Source: Amycolatopsis sp. MtRt-6
Lineage (GTDB): Bacteria; Actinomycetota; Actinomycetes; Mycobacteriales; Pseudonocardiaceae
Assembly (NCBI RefSeq): GCF_017308975.1
Contig: NZ_JADWPD010000014.1
Coordinates: forward strand, 182,984 to 246,983
Direction of reading: 5' to 3'
Length of the DNA stretch: 64,000 nucleotides
In this document: one piece after another, positions 32,439 to 40,590 of the stretch
How positions within the stretch are numbered: the stretch's first letter is position 1
Layout: every line of letters starts with the position of its first letter
Made by a program: the position numbers and the translations under genes
The notes under the pieces: generated by a model
The model's input: the letters and a program-made list of their open reading frames with translations, nothing else
Told to the model about the DNA's origin: nothing
Database searches by the model: none

Positions 32439-34157
32439 ATGGCCGGGCGGAGGCGGGCGCTGATCGTCGCCAACGGCGAGTACGACAACGCGGGGCTGCA
32501 GCGGCTGGGCTCACCCGCGGCGGACGCCGACGCCCTGGCCGCGGTGCTCGGCGACCGGGCGATCAGCGACTTCGAGGTGTGCGTGGTGCGGAACGAAACC
32601 GCGCACGTCGTCCAGGCGGAGATCGAGGACCTCTGTGCGGAGGGCCGCCCCGACGACGTCCTGCTGATGCACTTCTCGTGCCACGGCCTGAAGGACGACT
32701 CGGGCGGGCTGTACTTCGCCGCCCGCAACACGCGGCCGGACCGCCTGCGGTCGACGGCGGTGCCGGCGCAGTTCGTGCAGCAGTGCATCCGGCAGAGCCG
32801 GTCCCGCAGCATCGTCCTGCTGCTGGACTGTTGTTACGGCGGGGCGTTCGGCCAGGGCGTGGCGGTCCGGGCCTCCGGTGACGCGAACGTCCTCGACAGC
32901 TTCCGCGGCGGCCGCGGCCGGGCGGTCATCACGGCGTCGAACTCGATCGAGTACGCGTTCGAGGGGGCGAAGCTGGCCTCGGACGAGCCGGCCCAGCCGT
33001 CGGTGTTCACGTCGGCACTGGTCGAGGGCCTGCGCACGGGCGAAGCCGACCGTGACGAGGACGGCTGGATCGCGCTGGGTGAGCTGTACGAGTACTTGTT
33101 CGACCGCGTCCGCGAGCGCAACCCGAAGCAGACACCGAGCCGCGACATCGAGATGCAGGGCGAGCTGTACCTGGCGAAGAGCAGAAGGCGGCGCATCAAG
33201 CCATCCCCGATCCCGGCCGACCTGGCGGCGGCGATCGGCGCGGAGAACCCGTTCACCAGGCTGGGCGCGGTGGCGGAGCTGCGCCGCCGGTTGTCGAGCC
33301 CGAACCTGCCGGTGGCGGTGGGCGCGTTCGAGGCACTGCGGGCGATGGCATCGACGGACATCGAGCACGTGGCCGCGGCGGCATCGGAGGCGATGTCGTC
33401 CGCGGTGGTGCGACCGGACGTCGAGTCGGTGCGCTTGTCGGCGCCGGCGGGTGGGTCGGCGGCGGGGTCGTTGCGGGTGCTGGGACCGCCGGTGGCGCGG
33501 GAGGTGCGGTTCGAGGCGTCCCACCCGTGGATAGCGGTGACGGAGGTTCCGGGCGGAGCTGCGCTTGCCGTGACGGCGGGGGAAGCGGGCGTGCGGCGCG
33601 GCAAGGTCGTGGTGAGCGGGCCGACCGGGGACGCCGTGGTGACGGTGGAGATCGAGGCCCTGCCGGTGGCGGAGGTCGAGCCGGGCTCGGCAGCCGGGGC
33701 CGGCCGGGCTGCGGCGGGGGCCGGCTCGGCGGTGGCTGCGGGGCCCACACCGGAGCCGGAGCCGACCGCGGAGCGGGAGCCGAAGCGCGGGCCGCAACCG
33801 GACGAGGTCCCCCGGCCGGCCCCGGCGCGCCCCGGACCGGAGCCGGCCGACCACCCCAATGTGGCGTTGGTTGCGTCTGACGCACCCAATGTGGCGGGGG
33901 GGGGGGGCGGCCCCCCCCCCCCCCCCCGGGGGGCCCCCCCCCCGGGCGCCGCGGCCGCCCCCCCCCCCATGTGGGTTTGTTGGCTTCTTCCCCCCACTGG
34001 GGGGGGTGGGGGCCCCCCCCCCCCCCCCCCGCCACATTGGGGCGCACTGCCGATGCCGAGCCTGCCGCCCGGACCGGCGCCGTGGATCCCGTCGGCGGGT
34101 TCGCCGGGGTCCTCGCGATCGCCGGCACCGTCTTCGCCGTGGCCGGATGGCCGCTGA
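32439..34157 (+). CDS. Caspase-like (metacaspase-type C14) protease; 3' part unreliable
   Basis: The N-terminal 230 residues are a C14 caspase-like domain: RALIVANGEYDN, catalytic His82 in MHFSCHGLKDD, and Cys132 in LLLDCCYGGAFG. A helical/HEAT-like segment follows (about 255-325), then a beta-rich domain (about 330-410), then a Pro/Glu-rich linker. The linker continues in frame into the dispersed repeat (HPNVALVASDAPNVAGG) and then into a G/C homopolymer block at about 33,892-34,030, where the reported frame cannot be trusted. The frame formally ends at 34157 in meaningless sequence. The real protein very likely continues into the membrane domain at 34,0xx-34930 on a +2 frame. The substrate and trigger are unknown. 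Confidence 0.85.
   Translation: MAGRRRALIVANGEYDNAGLQRLGSPAADADALAAVLGDRAISDFEVCVVRNETAHVVQAEIEDLCAEGRPDDVLLMHFSCHGLKDDSGGLYFAARNTRPDRLRSTAVPAQFVQQCIRQSRSRSIVLLLDCCYGGAFGQGVAVRASGDANVLDSFRGGRGRAVITASNSIEYAFEGAKLASDEPAQPSVFTSALVEGLRTGEADRDEDGWIALGELYEYLFDRVRERNPKQTPSRDIEMQGELYLAKSRRRRIKPSPIPADLAAAIGAENPFTRLGAVAELRRRLSSPNLPVAVGAFEALRAMASTDIEHVAAAASEAMSSAVVRPDVESVRLSAPAGGSAAGSLRVLGPPVAREVRFEASHPWIAVTEVPGGAALAVTAGEAGVRRGKVVVSGPTGDAVVTVEIEALPVAEVEPGSAAGAGRAAAGAGSAVAAGPTPEPEPTAEREPKRGPQPDEVPRPAPARPGPEPADHPNVALVASDAPNVAGGGGGPPPPPRGAPPPGAAAAPPPMWVCWLLPPTGGGGGPPPPPPPHWGALPMPSLPPGPAPWIPSAGSPGSSRSPAPSSPWPDGR
33853..34047. repeat. Second CCCCAATGTGGC repeat with degenerate G/C homopolymer core
   Basis: The left end at 33853-33897 reads CCCCAATGTGGCGTTGG then TTGCGTCTGACGCACC then CAATGTGGC. 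The right end at 34031-34045 is the reverse complement GCCACATTGGGGC. Between them about 130 bp is almost only runs of G or C, the longest over 15 bases. The same palindrome family is clean at 8424-8480. The core is probably an artefact of sequencing or assembling a strong hairpin, not true sequence. Confidence 0.7.
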
Positions 34158-34930
34158 AGTACCGCTGGGACAGCTACACCCTCGCCGAATACCGCCCCGG
34201 CATGGAGTACTACGTCGGGCTCGTGGCCGCCTGCGCGTTGCTCGCCGGGGTGCTGACCCTCGTGCCGCGAACGCGCGCGCGGACCGGGCCCGCGCTGCTG
34301 ACCGGCGTGGGGCTGGCGGCGCTGTTCGGGCTGGCGCGGTTCGTCGGCGAGAGCGTCACCCTGTCCACGGCTTCGGCCGCCGGGTACACCTTGGCCGGGT
34401 TCGCCGGCGAAAGGGCCGCCGAATCTTCGGGCACCGGGCTGAACGCCGGCTTCACCTTCGTTCTCCTCGCGCACCTGGCGTGGGTGCTCGCCGGGGCCTG
34501 CGCGCTGGTGGCCCTGCGCCGGAACCCCGCCGTCGGCCTGGGTACCGGGCCGGTGCGCGGCTGGGCGGCCTGGGCGGCGATCGGGCTGGGCGTGCTGCTC
34601 GGCGCCGGGTGGATCGCCCAGCTGGTGGAACTGTCCGCCTACGACTCCGACGGCGCCGGCCGCAACGCCGCCTACTTCGTCCTCGGCGCGCTCCTGGCCG
34701 TCGTCGTGCCCGTCGTCGCCGTGGTGCTGAGCCCGCGTCCGGTCGGCTGCGCGGTGCTGGCGGCGGGCCTCGCCGGCCTGGCCGGCGTGCTGGCGCCGAC
34801 CTCCGCCGCGCTGGAGGACCACTCCTCGCTGACCTACGCGGGCCAGGTGATCGCCATCGTGGCGCTCGTGCTGCTCGTGATCGACACGGTCGTCCTGTCC
34901 CGGAATCAGCCGATCGGGCGACAGCCCTGA
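34082..34930 (+). CDS. Multi-helix membrane protein or C-terminal membrane domain of the caspase-like protein
   Basis: 282 residues if begun at GTG 34082, though the frame is open back to 33971. It contains about seven hydrophobic helices (for example FAGVLAIAGTVFAVAGWPL, YYVGLVAACALLAGVLTL, AYFVLGALLAVVVPVVAVVL, VIAIVALVLLVIDTVVL). No family was recognised. There is no Shine-Dalgarno or promoter before any start, and the preceding caspase frame runs straight into it, which favours one fused protein interrupted by a frame error in the homopolymer block. The stop TGA is at 34928-34930. Confidence 0.65.
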   Translation: MDPVGGFAGVLAIAGTVFAVAGWPLKYRWDSYTLAEYRPGMEYYVGLVAACALLAGVLTLVPRTRARTGPALLTGVGLAALFGLARFVGESVTLSTASAAGYTLAGFAGERAAESSGTGLNAGFTFVLLAHLAWVLAGACALVALRRNPAVGLGTGPVRGWAAWAAIGLGVLLGAGWIAQLVELSAYDSDGAGRNAAYFVLGALLAVVVPVVAVVLSPRPVGCAVLAAGLAGLAGVLAPTSAALEDHSSLTYAGQVIAIVALVLLVIDTVVLSRNQPIGRQP

Positions 34931-34967
34931 GTTGTCACCCGGTCACCGCCGGGGTACCACGACGATC

Positions 34968-35858
34968 ATGAAGATGCTTCTCGCGGCCGTCGCCGTGCTC
35001 GCCGGGCAGGTTTCGGCCGGCGGGGTGCAGCCGGACCCGCCCAGCTGGGGGCTGGACCGGATCGACCAGCGGACCGGGCTCGACCACGCCTACCACTACG
35101 CGAGCGACGCGTCGGGCGTCACGATCTACGTGATCGACAGCGGCGTCGACGCGAAGCACCCCGACTTCCAGGGCCGCGTCGCGCCGGGCCGGGACTTCCT
35201 CAACGGCGGCTCCGACACCACCGACAGCAACGGCCACGGCACCCGCCTCGCCGGCATCGCCGCGGGCAAGGACTACGGCGTCGCGAAGGGCGCGCAGATC
35301 GTGCCGGTGCGGGTGCTCGACTCCGGCGGCGGGGGCGCGACCGACCAGATCATCGCCGGGATCGACTGGGTCGCGCAGAACGCCCAGCAGCCGGCGGTCG
35401 CGCTCCTCGGCATCGGCGGCGTGCCGAACGACCAGCTCGACGCCGCGGTGAAGCGGCTGGCGGCGGTGATGCCGATCGCGGTCCCGGCGGGCAGCGAGAC
35501 GGCCGACGCGAGCGGCTTCTCGCCGGGCCGGGTGCCCGAGGCCCTGACGGTGGCGGCGTCCGACGCCCAGGACCGGCCGGACAAGTCGTCGAACTCGGGC
35601 CAGGACGTCGACCTGTACGCCCCGGGCACGGACATCCCGTCCCCGATAGCGGGCGGCACGACGGCGGGCCCGGAATCGGGCACCTCGGTGGCGGCGGCCT
35701 TCGCGGCCGGCGTGGCGGCGCTGTACCGCGCGCAACACCCGGAGGACACGCCGGCCCAGGTCGGCGAGGCCCTCGTGAAAGCCGCGACGCCGGACGTGCT
35801 CAAGGGCGTGCCGGAGGGCACGGCGAACCGGTTGCTGTACGCGCCGCCGAGCAGCTGA
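34968..35858 (+). CDS. Secreted subtilase (S8) with altered oxyanion residue
   Basis: 296 aa from ATG 34968. A signal peptide (MKMLLAAVAVLAGQVSA) is followed at once by the S8 domain, with no visible I9 propeptide. The catalytic triad is present: Asp57 in YVIDSGVD, His90 in NGHGTRLAG, Ser240 in ESGTSVAAA. The oxyanion-hole Asn usually found in AAGN is Ser here (PAGSETADASG, residue 176), and the SLGG strand reads LGIGG. It may have reduced or altered activity. It lies 37 bp after the membrane-domain gene and 208 bp before a small I78-like inhibitor gene. Confidence 0.88.
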   Translation: MKMLLAAVAVLAGQVSAGGVQPDPPSWGLDRIDQRTGLDHAYHYASDASGVTIYVIDSGVDAKHPDFQGRVAPGRDFLNGGSDTTDSNGHGTRLAGIAAGKDYGVAKGAQIVPVRVLDSGGGGATDQIIAGIDWVAQNAQQPAVALLGIGGVPNDQLDAAVKRLAAVMPIAVPAGSETADASGFSPGRVPEALTVAASDAQDRPDKSSNSGQDVDLYAPGTDIPSPIAGGTTAGPESGTSVAAAFAAGVAALYRAQHPEDTPAQVGEALVKAATPDVLKGVPEGTANRLLYAPPSS

Positions 35859-35867
35859 GACGCTGGG

Positions 35868-35990
35868 TTGTCCACAACCCGGCAGGGGTGTGGACACCTT
35901 GTCTGATCTGCGGCTTTGCCGGCTGGTTTGTCGGCCGGTCCCGATAGGATGGATTTGGGACCGGCCCCCTGGGAGGGTGGGTGCTGCGTC
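35868..35990. repeat. Intergenic element, copy C
   Basis: This lies in the 208-bp gap after the subtilase gene. TTGTCCACA is at 35868, TGTGGACAC at 35889, TTTGTCGG at 35927, TAGGAT at 35945 and CCCCCTGGGAGGGTGGG from 35965. Order and spacing match copies at 5761 and 17721. It precedes the I78-like gene and could supply its promoter. Confidence 0.7.
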
Positions 35991-36066
35991 GGGGCCGCTG
36001 GTGCGCGGGGGCCCAGGGCGGCCGCGGCCCGGCTCCGGAAAGCCGACCCACGAGGAGGTGCACATC

Positions 36067-36270
36067 GTGCAGCGACGGCAACCCTCGTTCGACCTGGCCG
36101 AGCTGGTCGGCCGGAAGACCGAAGACGTCAGGGAACGCTGTGCGCGCGACGGCTTCCAGGTGCAGGTCATCGACCTGGACCGGCACCCGTGGGTCACCCT
36201 GGAGCTCAACCCCCACCGCATCCGGCTCTCCACGCGCCGAGGCGTCGTCGAAGAGTGCCACCAGGGGTGA
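36067..36270 (+). CDS. Small protein resembling I78 / potato inhibitor I-type protease inhibitors
   Basis: 67 aa from GTG 36067, with GAGGAGGTG at 36052-36060. The pattern DLAELVGRKTEDVRERCARDGF, then VQVIDLDRHPWVTLELNPHRIRL and GVVEECHQG matches the small fold of peptidase-inhibitor families I13/I78: LVG-, an amphipathic helix, two strands around the D..PxRIR motif, and a terminal G. Here the binding-loop region reads HPWVTLELN. There is no signal peptide. The nearby subtilase suggests a protease-inhibitor relation, but the subtilase is exported and this protein seems cytosolic, so the pairing is uncertain. Confidence 0.6.
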   Translation: MQRRQPSFDLAELVGRKTEDVRERCARDGFQVQVIDLDRHPWVTLELNPHRIRLSTRRGVVEECHQG

Positions 36271-36383
36271 CCACCGAACCTCCTGGTCCGCATGATGTCC
36301 ATCACCCGGGACTCAACTCCCGCAGAGCGGGAAAAACCGGGTAACGTGCGTTGACTTACCGATCCAAGAGGGAAGGACCGGGC

Positions 36384-39300
36384 ATGTTCCGCAAGGTTCT
36401 GGTGGCCAACCGCGGGGAGATCGCGATCCGGGCGTTCCGCGCCGGCTACGAACTCGGTGCCGGCACGGTTGCCGTGTTTCCGCACGAAGACCGCAACTCG
36501 CTGCACCGGCTGAAGGCCGACGAGGCGTACGAGATCGGCGAACCCGGTCACCCCGTGCGCGCCTACCTCTCGGTCGACGAGATCGTCGCCGCCGCCAAGA
36601 AGGCCAAGGCCGACGCCGTCTACCCCGGCTACGGCTTCCTCTCGGAGAACCCCGATCTCGCGCGCGCGTGCGAAGAGGCCGGCATCACCTTCGTCGGGCC
36701 GAGCGCCGAGATCCTCGAACTCACCGGTAACAAGGCCCGCGCGGTCAAGGCCGCGCGCGAGGCCGGCGTGCCCGTGCTCGGGTCGTCCGAACCCTCCAGC
36801 GACGTCGACGCCCTGGTCGCGGCGGCCGGCGAACTCGGCTTCCCCGTCTTCGTCAAGGCCGTCGCGGGCGGCGGCGGGCGCGGGATGCGCCGGGTCGAGG
36901 ACCCCGCCCTGCTGCGCGAGTCGATCGAGGCCGCCGCGCGCGAGGCCGAGTCCGCCTTCGGCGACCCGACCGTCTTCCTCGAAAAGGCCGTCGTCGAGCC
37001 GCGGCACATCGAGGTGCAGATCCTCGCCGACGGCGAAGGCAACGTCATCCACCTCTTCGAACGTGACTGCTCCGTGCAGCGGCGCCACCAGAAGGTCGTC
37101 GAGCTCGCCCCGGCGCCCAACCTCGACCCCGAGCTGCGCGACCGCATCTGCGCCGACGCCGTCAAGTTCGCCCGGCAGATCGGCTACCGCAACGCCGGCA
37201 CCGTCGAGTTCCTGCTCGACAAGCGCGGCAACCACGTCTTCATCGAGATGAACCCGCGCATCCAGGTCGAGCACACGGTCACCGAAGAGGTCACCGACGT
37301 CGACCTCGTGCAGTCGCAGCTGCGGATCGCCTCCGGCGAGACCCTCGCCGACCTCGGGCTCAGCCAGGACCGGATCTACCTGCGCGGCGCCGCCCTGCAG
37401 TGCCGCATCACCACCGAAGACCCGGCCAACGGCTTCCGCCCGGACACCGGCATGATCTCCGCCTACCGCTCGCCGGGCGGCTCCGGCATCCGGCTCGACG
37501 GCGGCACCGCCTTCTCCGGCACCGAGATCAGCGCGCACTTCGACTCGCTGCTGGTCAAGCTCACCTGCCGCGGCCGGGACTTCTCCACGGCCGTCGGCCG
37601 CGCGCGCCGCGCCGTCGCCGAGTTCCGGATCCGCGGCGTGGCCACGAACATCCCGTTCCTGCAGGCCGTCCTCGACGACCCGGACTTCCGCGCCGGCCGC
37701 GTCACGACGTCGTTCATCGAAGAGCGCCCGCACCTGCTCACCGCGCGGCACTCCGCCGACCGCGGCACGCGGCTGCTGACCTACCTCGCCGACCAGACGG
37801 TCAACAAGCCGCACGGCGAGCGCCCGAAGACGCCGGACGCCACGCTCAAGCTGCCGAAGCTGCCCAAGGACGCCGAGCCGGCACCGGGCTCGAAGCAGAA
37901 GCTCGTCGAGCTGGGCCCGGCCGGGTTCGCCGAGTGGCTGCGGAAGTCGCCGCACATCGGCGTCACCGACACGACGTTCCGCGACGCGCACCAGTCGCTG
38001 CTCGCCACCCGCGTCCGGTCGAAGGACCTCCTCGCGGTGGCGCCGGTCGTCGCGAACACGCTGCCGGAGCTGCTTTCGCTGGAGTGCTGGGGCGGCGCCA
38101 CCTACGACGTCGCGCTGCGGTTCCTCGCCGAGGACCCGTGGGAGCGCCTCGCCGCGCTGCGCGAGGCCGTCCCGAACATCTGCCTCCAGATGCTGCTGCG
38201 CGGGCGCAACACCGTGGGGTACACGCCGTACCCGACCGAGGTGACCACCGCGTTCGTCCAGGAGGCGACGAAGACCGGCATCGACATCTTCCGGATCTTC
38301 GACGCGCTCAACGACGTCGAGCAGATGCGCCCGGCCATCGAAGCCGTGCGCGAGACCGGGACCGCCGTCGCCGAGGTCGCGCTCTGTTACACCTCGGACC
38401 TGTCCGACCCGGCCGAAAAGCTCTACACGCTCGACTACTACCTCAAGCTGGCCGAGCAGATCGTCGGCGCCGGGGCGCACGTCCTGGCGATCAAGGACAT
38501 GGCCGGGCTGCTGCGCGCGCCCGCGGCGACCAAGCTGGTCACCGCGCTGCGCAAGGAGTTCGACCTGCCGGTGCACATCCACACCCACGACACCGCGGGC
38601 GGCCAGCTGGCCACCTACCTCGCGGCGATCAACGCGGGCGCGGACGCCGTCGACGGCGCGGTGTCGTCGATGGCGGGCACGACGTCGCAGCCGTCGCTGT
38701 CGTCGATCGTGGCGGCCACCGACCACTCGGCCCGGACCACCGGGCTCGACCTGCGGGCGATCGGCGACCTGGAGCCGTACTGGGAGAGCGTGCGCAAGAT
38801 CTACGCGCCGTTCGAGGCCGGGCTCGCGTCGCCGACCGGGCGCGTCTACGACCACGAAATCCCGGGCGGGCAGCTGTCGAACCTGCGCACGCAGGCCATC
38901 GCGCTGGGCCTGGGCGACCGGTTCGAGGACATCGAGGCGATGTACGCGGCCGCGGACAAGATCCTCGGCCACCTGGTGAAGGTGACGCCGTCGTCGAAGG
39001 TCGTCGGCGACCTCGCGCTGCACCTGGTCGGCGCGGGCGTCTCGCCGGCCGACTTCGAGGCGGAGCCGAACAAGTTCGACATCCCCGACTCGGTGATCGG
39101 CTTCCTGCGCGGCGAGCTGGGCGACCCGCCGGGCGGCTGGCCGGAACCGTTCCGCACCAAGGCCCTGGAGGGCCGCGCGGCGGCGAAGCCGGTCGCCGAA
39201 CTGTCCGAAGAGGACCGCGCCGCGCTGGCGGCGGAACCGCGCCGGACGTTGAACCGGCTGCTGTTCCCCGGGCCGACGAAGGAGTTCGAGGCGCACCGCG

Positions 39301-39761
39301 AGGCCTACGGCGACACGTCGGTGCTGCCCAGCAAGGACTTCTTCTACGGGCTGCGGCCGGGGGAGGAGTACCCGGTCGACCTGGAGCCGGGCGTGCGGCT
39401 GCTCATCGAGCTGGAGGCCATCGGCGAGGCCGACGAGCGCGGCGTGCGCACGGTGATGTCGACGCTCAACGGCCAGCTGCGCCCGATCCAGATCCGCGAC
39501 CGCTCGATCGCCTCGGACATCCCGGCGACCGAGAAGGCCGAGAAGGGCAACCCGAAGCAGGTCGCGGCGCCGTTCGCGGGCGTGGTGACGCTGCAGGTCG
39601 CCGAGGGCGACACGGTCGAAGCCGGGGCGACGGTCGCGACGATCGAGGCGATGAAGATGGAGGCCTCGATCACGGCGTCGAACGGCGGCAAGGTGGCCAG
39701 GCTGGCGATCACGTCGGTGCAGCAGGTCGAGGGCGGTGACCTTCTGCTGGTCCTGGAATGA
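36384..39761 (+). CDS. pyc: Pyruvate carboxylase
   Basis: 1125 aa from ATG 36384, with GGAAGGACC upstream. Domains in order: biotin carboxylase (KVLVANRGEIAIRAFRA; ATP-grasp FVKAVAGGGGRGMRRV), carboxyltransferase (THIS-type DTTFRDAHQSLLATRVRSKD and metal-binding HIHTHDTAGG), and a C-terminal biotin carrier with EAMKMEASI (biotinyl Lys). It converts pyruvate, bicarbonate and ATP to oxaloacetate. The M. tuberculosis homologue (pca, Rv2967c) sits in the same region, but there rsmD and coaD follow; here they do not. Confidence 0.97.
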   Translation: MFRKVLVANRGEIAIRAFRAGYELGAGTVAVFPHEDRNSLHRLKADEAYEIGEPGHPVRAYLSVDEIVAAAKKAKADAVYPGYGFLSENPDLARACEEAGITFVGPSAEILELTGNKARAVKAAREAGVPVLGSSEPSSDVDALVAAAGELGFPVFVKAVAGGGGRGMRRVEDPALLRESIEAAAREAESAFGDPTVFLEKAVVEPRHIEVQILADGEGNVIHLFERDCSVQRRHQKVVELAPAPNLDPELRDRICADAVKFARQIGYRNAGTVEFLLDKRGNHVFIEMNPRIQVEHTVTEEVTDVDLVQSQLRIASGETLADLGLSQDRIYLRGAALQCRITTEDPANGFRPDTGMISAYRSPGGSGIRLDGGTAFSGTEISAHFDSLLVKLTCRGRDFSTAVGRARRAVAEFRIRGVATNIPFLQAVLDDPDFRAGRVTTSFIEERPHLLTARHSADRGTRLLTYLADQTVNKPHGERPKTPDATLKLPKLPKDAEPAPGSKQKLVELGPAGFAEWLRKSPHIGVTDTTFRDAHQSLLATRVRSKDLLAVAPVVANTLPELLSLECWGGATYDVALRFLAEDPWERLAALREAVPNICLQMLLRGRNTVGYTPYPTEVTTAFVQEATKTGIDIFRIFDALNDVEQMRPAIEAVRETGTAVAEVALCYTSDLSDPAEKLYTLDYYLKLAEQIVGAGAHVLAIKDMAGLLRAPAATKLVTALRKEFDLPVHIHTHDTAGGQLATYLAAINAGADAVDGAVSSMAGTTSQPSLSSIVAATDHSARTTGLDLRAIGDLEPYWESVRKIYAPFEAGLASPTGRVYDHEIPGGQLSNLRTQAIALGLGDRFEDIEAMYAAADKILGHLVKVTPSSKVVGDLALHLVGAGVSPADFEAEPNKFDIPDSVIGFLRGELGDPPGGWPEPFRTKALEGRAAAKPVAELSEEDRAALAAEPRRTLNRLLFPGPTKEFEAHREAYGDTSVLPSKDFFYGLRPGEEYPVDLEPGVRLLIELEAIGEADERGVRTVMSTLNGQLRPIQIRDRSIASDIPATEKAEKGNPKQVAAPFAGVVTLQVAEGDTVEAGATVATIEAMKMEASITASNGGKVARLAITSVQQVEGGDLLLVLE

Positions 39762-39777
39762 GCGATACGCTCGGCGG

Positions 39778-40569
39778 ATGCTGATCAACGCGGTACCGCA
39801 ACGGCAGGGCGCGGCCGGACCGCGCGCGGCGGAGCTGCCGGACGGCTGTGTGGCCCTGTCCGAGCTGGCCGGGCACGTGCTCGGCCGGCCGGTGCACCAC
39901 GTCCGGCAGACGCGCTCGGTGTCCGAAGTGGACCGTGGAATCGCCTCCCGGGCGGTGCTGACGGGCCCGAACCGCGCGGCCCAGCTGGCGGCCCTGGAGG
40001 CGCCGGCCGGCCCGGTACTGACGATCGGCGGCGACTGCGGCGTCGAGCTGGTGCCGATCGGCGTCGCGCGGTTCAGGTACGGCCCCGGACTGGGCGTCGT
40101 GTGGTTCGACGCCCACGCGGACCTGAACACGGCGGAATCGTCGCCGTCGGGCGCGTTCCACGGCATGGTGCTGCGGTCACTGTTCGGCGAGGGCGACCCG
40201 GAGTTCGCGGCCGCACCGGCCTTGGAGCCCGGCAAGGTGGCACTGGCCGGGACGCGCGTGTTCGACCCGGAGGAGCGGGCGGCGGTGGCGCGGGGCCTGG
40301 CGGTGACGTCCGTGGGCGAGCTGGCGGGCGTGGAGAAGCTGTACGTGCACGTGGACCTGGACGTGCTGGACCCGGCCGAGTTCGCGGGCCAGAACTACCC
40401 GGAGCCGGACGGCTGGACGATCGCGAGGCTGGTGTCGGAGCTGGACGCCCTGGCCCGGTTCGACGTCGTGGGCGCGGGGATCACGGAGTGCGTGGGCACG
40501 CCGCGCGAGGTCGAGGTCCTGGAACCGGTGGTGGCCGCGATCGGGCGGCTGCTCATGAGTGGCAATTAG
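39778..40569 (+). CDS. Arginase/ureohydrolase-fold protein
   Basis: 263 aa from ATG 39778. Metal-binding motifs of the family are VVWFDAHADLN and VHVDLDVLDP, with the family Glu in ITECVG. The first motif, usually GGDHS, is GGDCGVEL here, so one of the usual Mn-ligand histidines is a Cys. Arginases and agmatinases hydrolyse guanidino groups; with this change the activity and substrate are uncertain. TACGCT (39766-39771) is 6 nt before the ATG, suggesting leaderless transcription separate from pyc. Confidence 0.85.
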   Translation: MLINAVPQRQGAAGPRAAELPDGCVALSELAGHVLGRPVHHVRQTRSVSEVDRGIASRAVLTGPNRAAQLAALEAPAGPVLTIGGDCGVELVPIGVARFRYGPGLGVVWFDAHADLNTAESSPSGAFHGMVLRSLFGEGDPEFAAAPALEPGKVALAGTRVFDPEERAAVARGLAVTSVGELAGVEKLYVHVDLDVLDPAEFAGQNYPEPDGWTIARLVSELDALARFDVVGAGITECVGTPREVEVLEPVVAAIGRLLMSGN

Positions 40570-40590
40570 GGTTCCAACCCGAATTACCAC

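Noticed and set aside
31251..34930. Anti-phage defence island based on the caspase and erythromycin-esterase-like genes
   Set aside because: No accompanying sensor such as a TPR-NTPase, CRISPR, gasdermin or nuclease gene is present, so only the caspase/membrane pairing was kept as a finding.
34935..40235. A 1766-codon minus-strand open frame
   Set aside because: It is the shadow of the subtilase, pyruvate carboxylase and arginase-like genes on the plus strand; the translation is low-complexity His/Arg/Val-rich with no domain.
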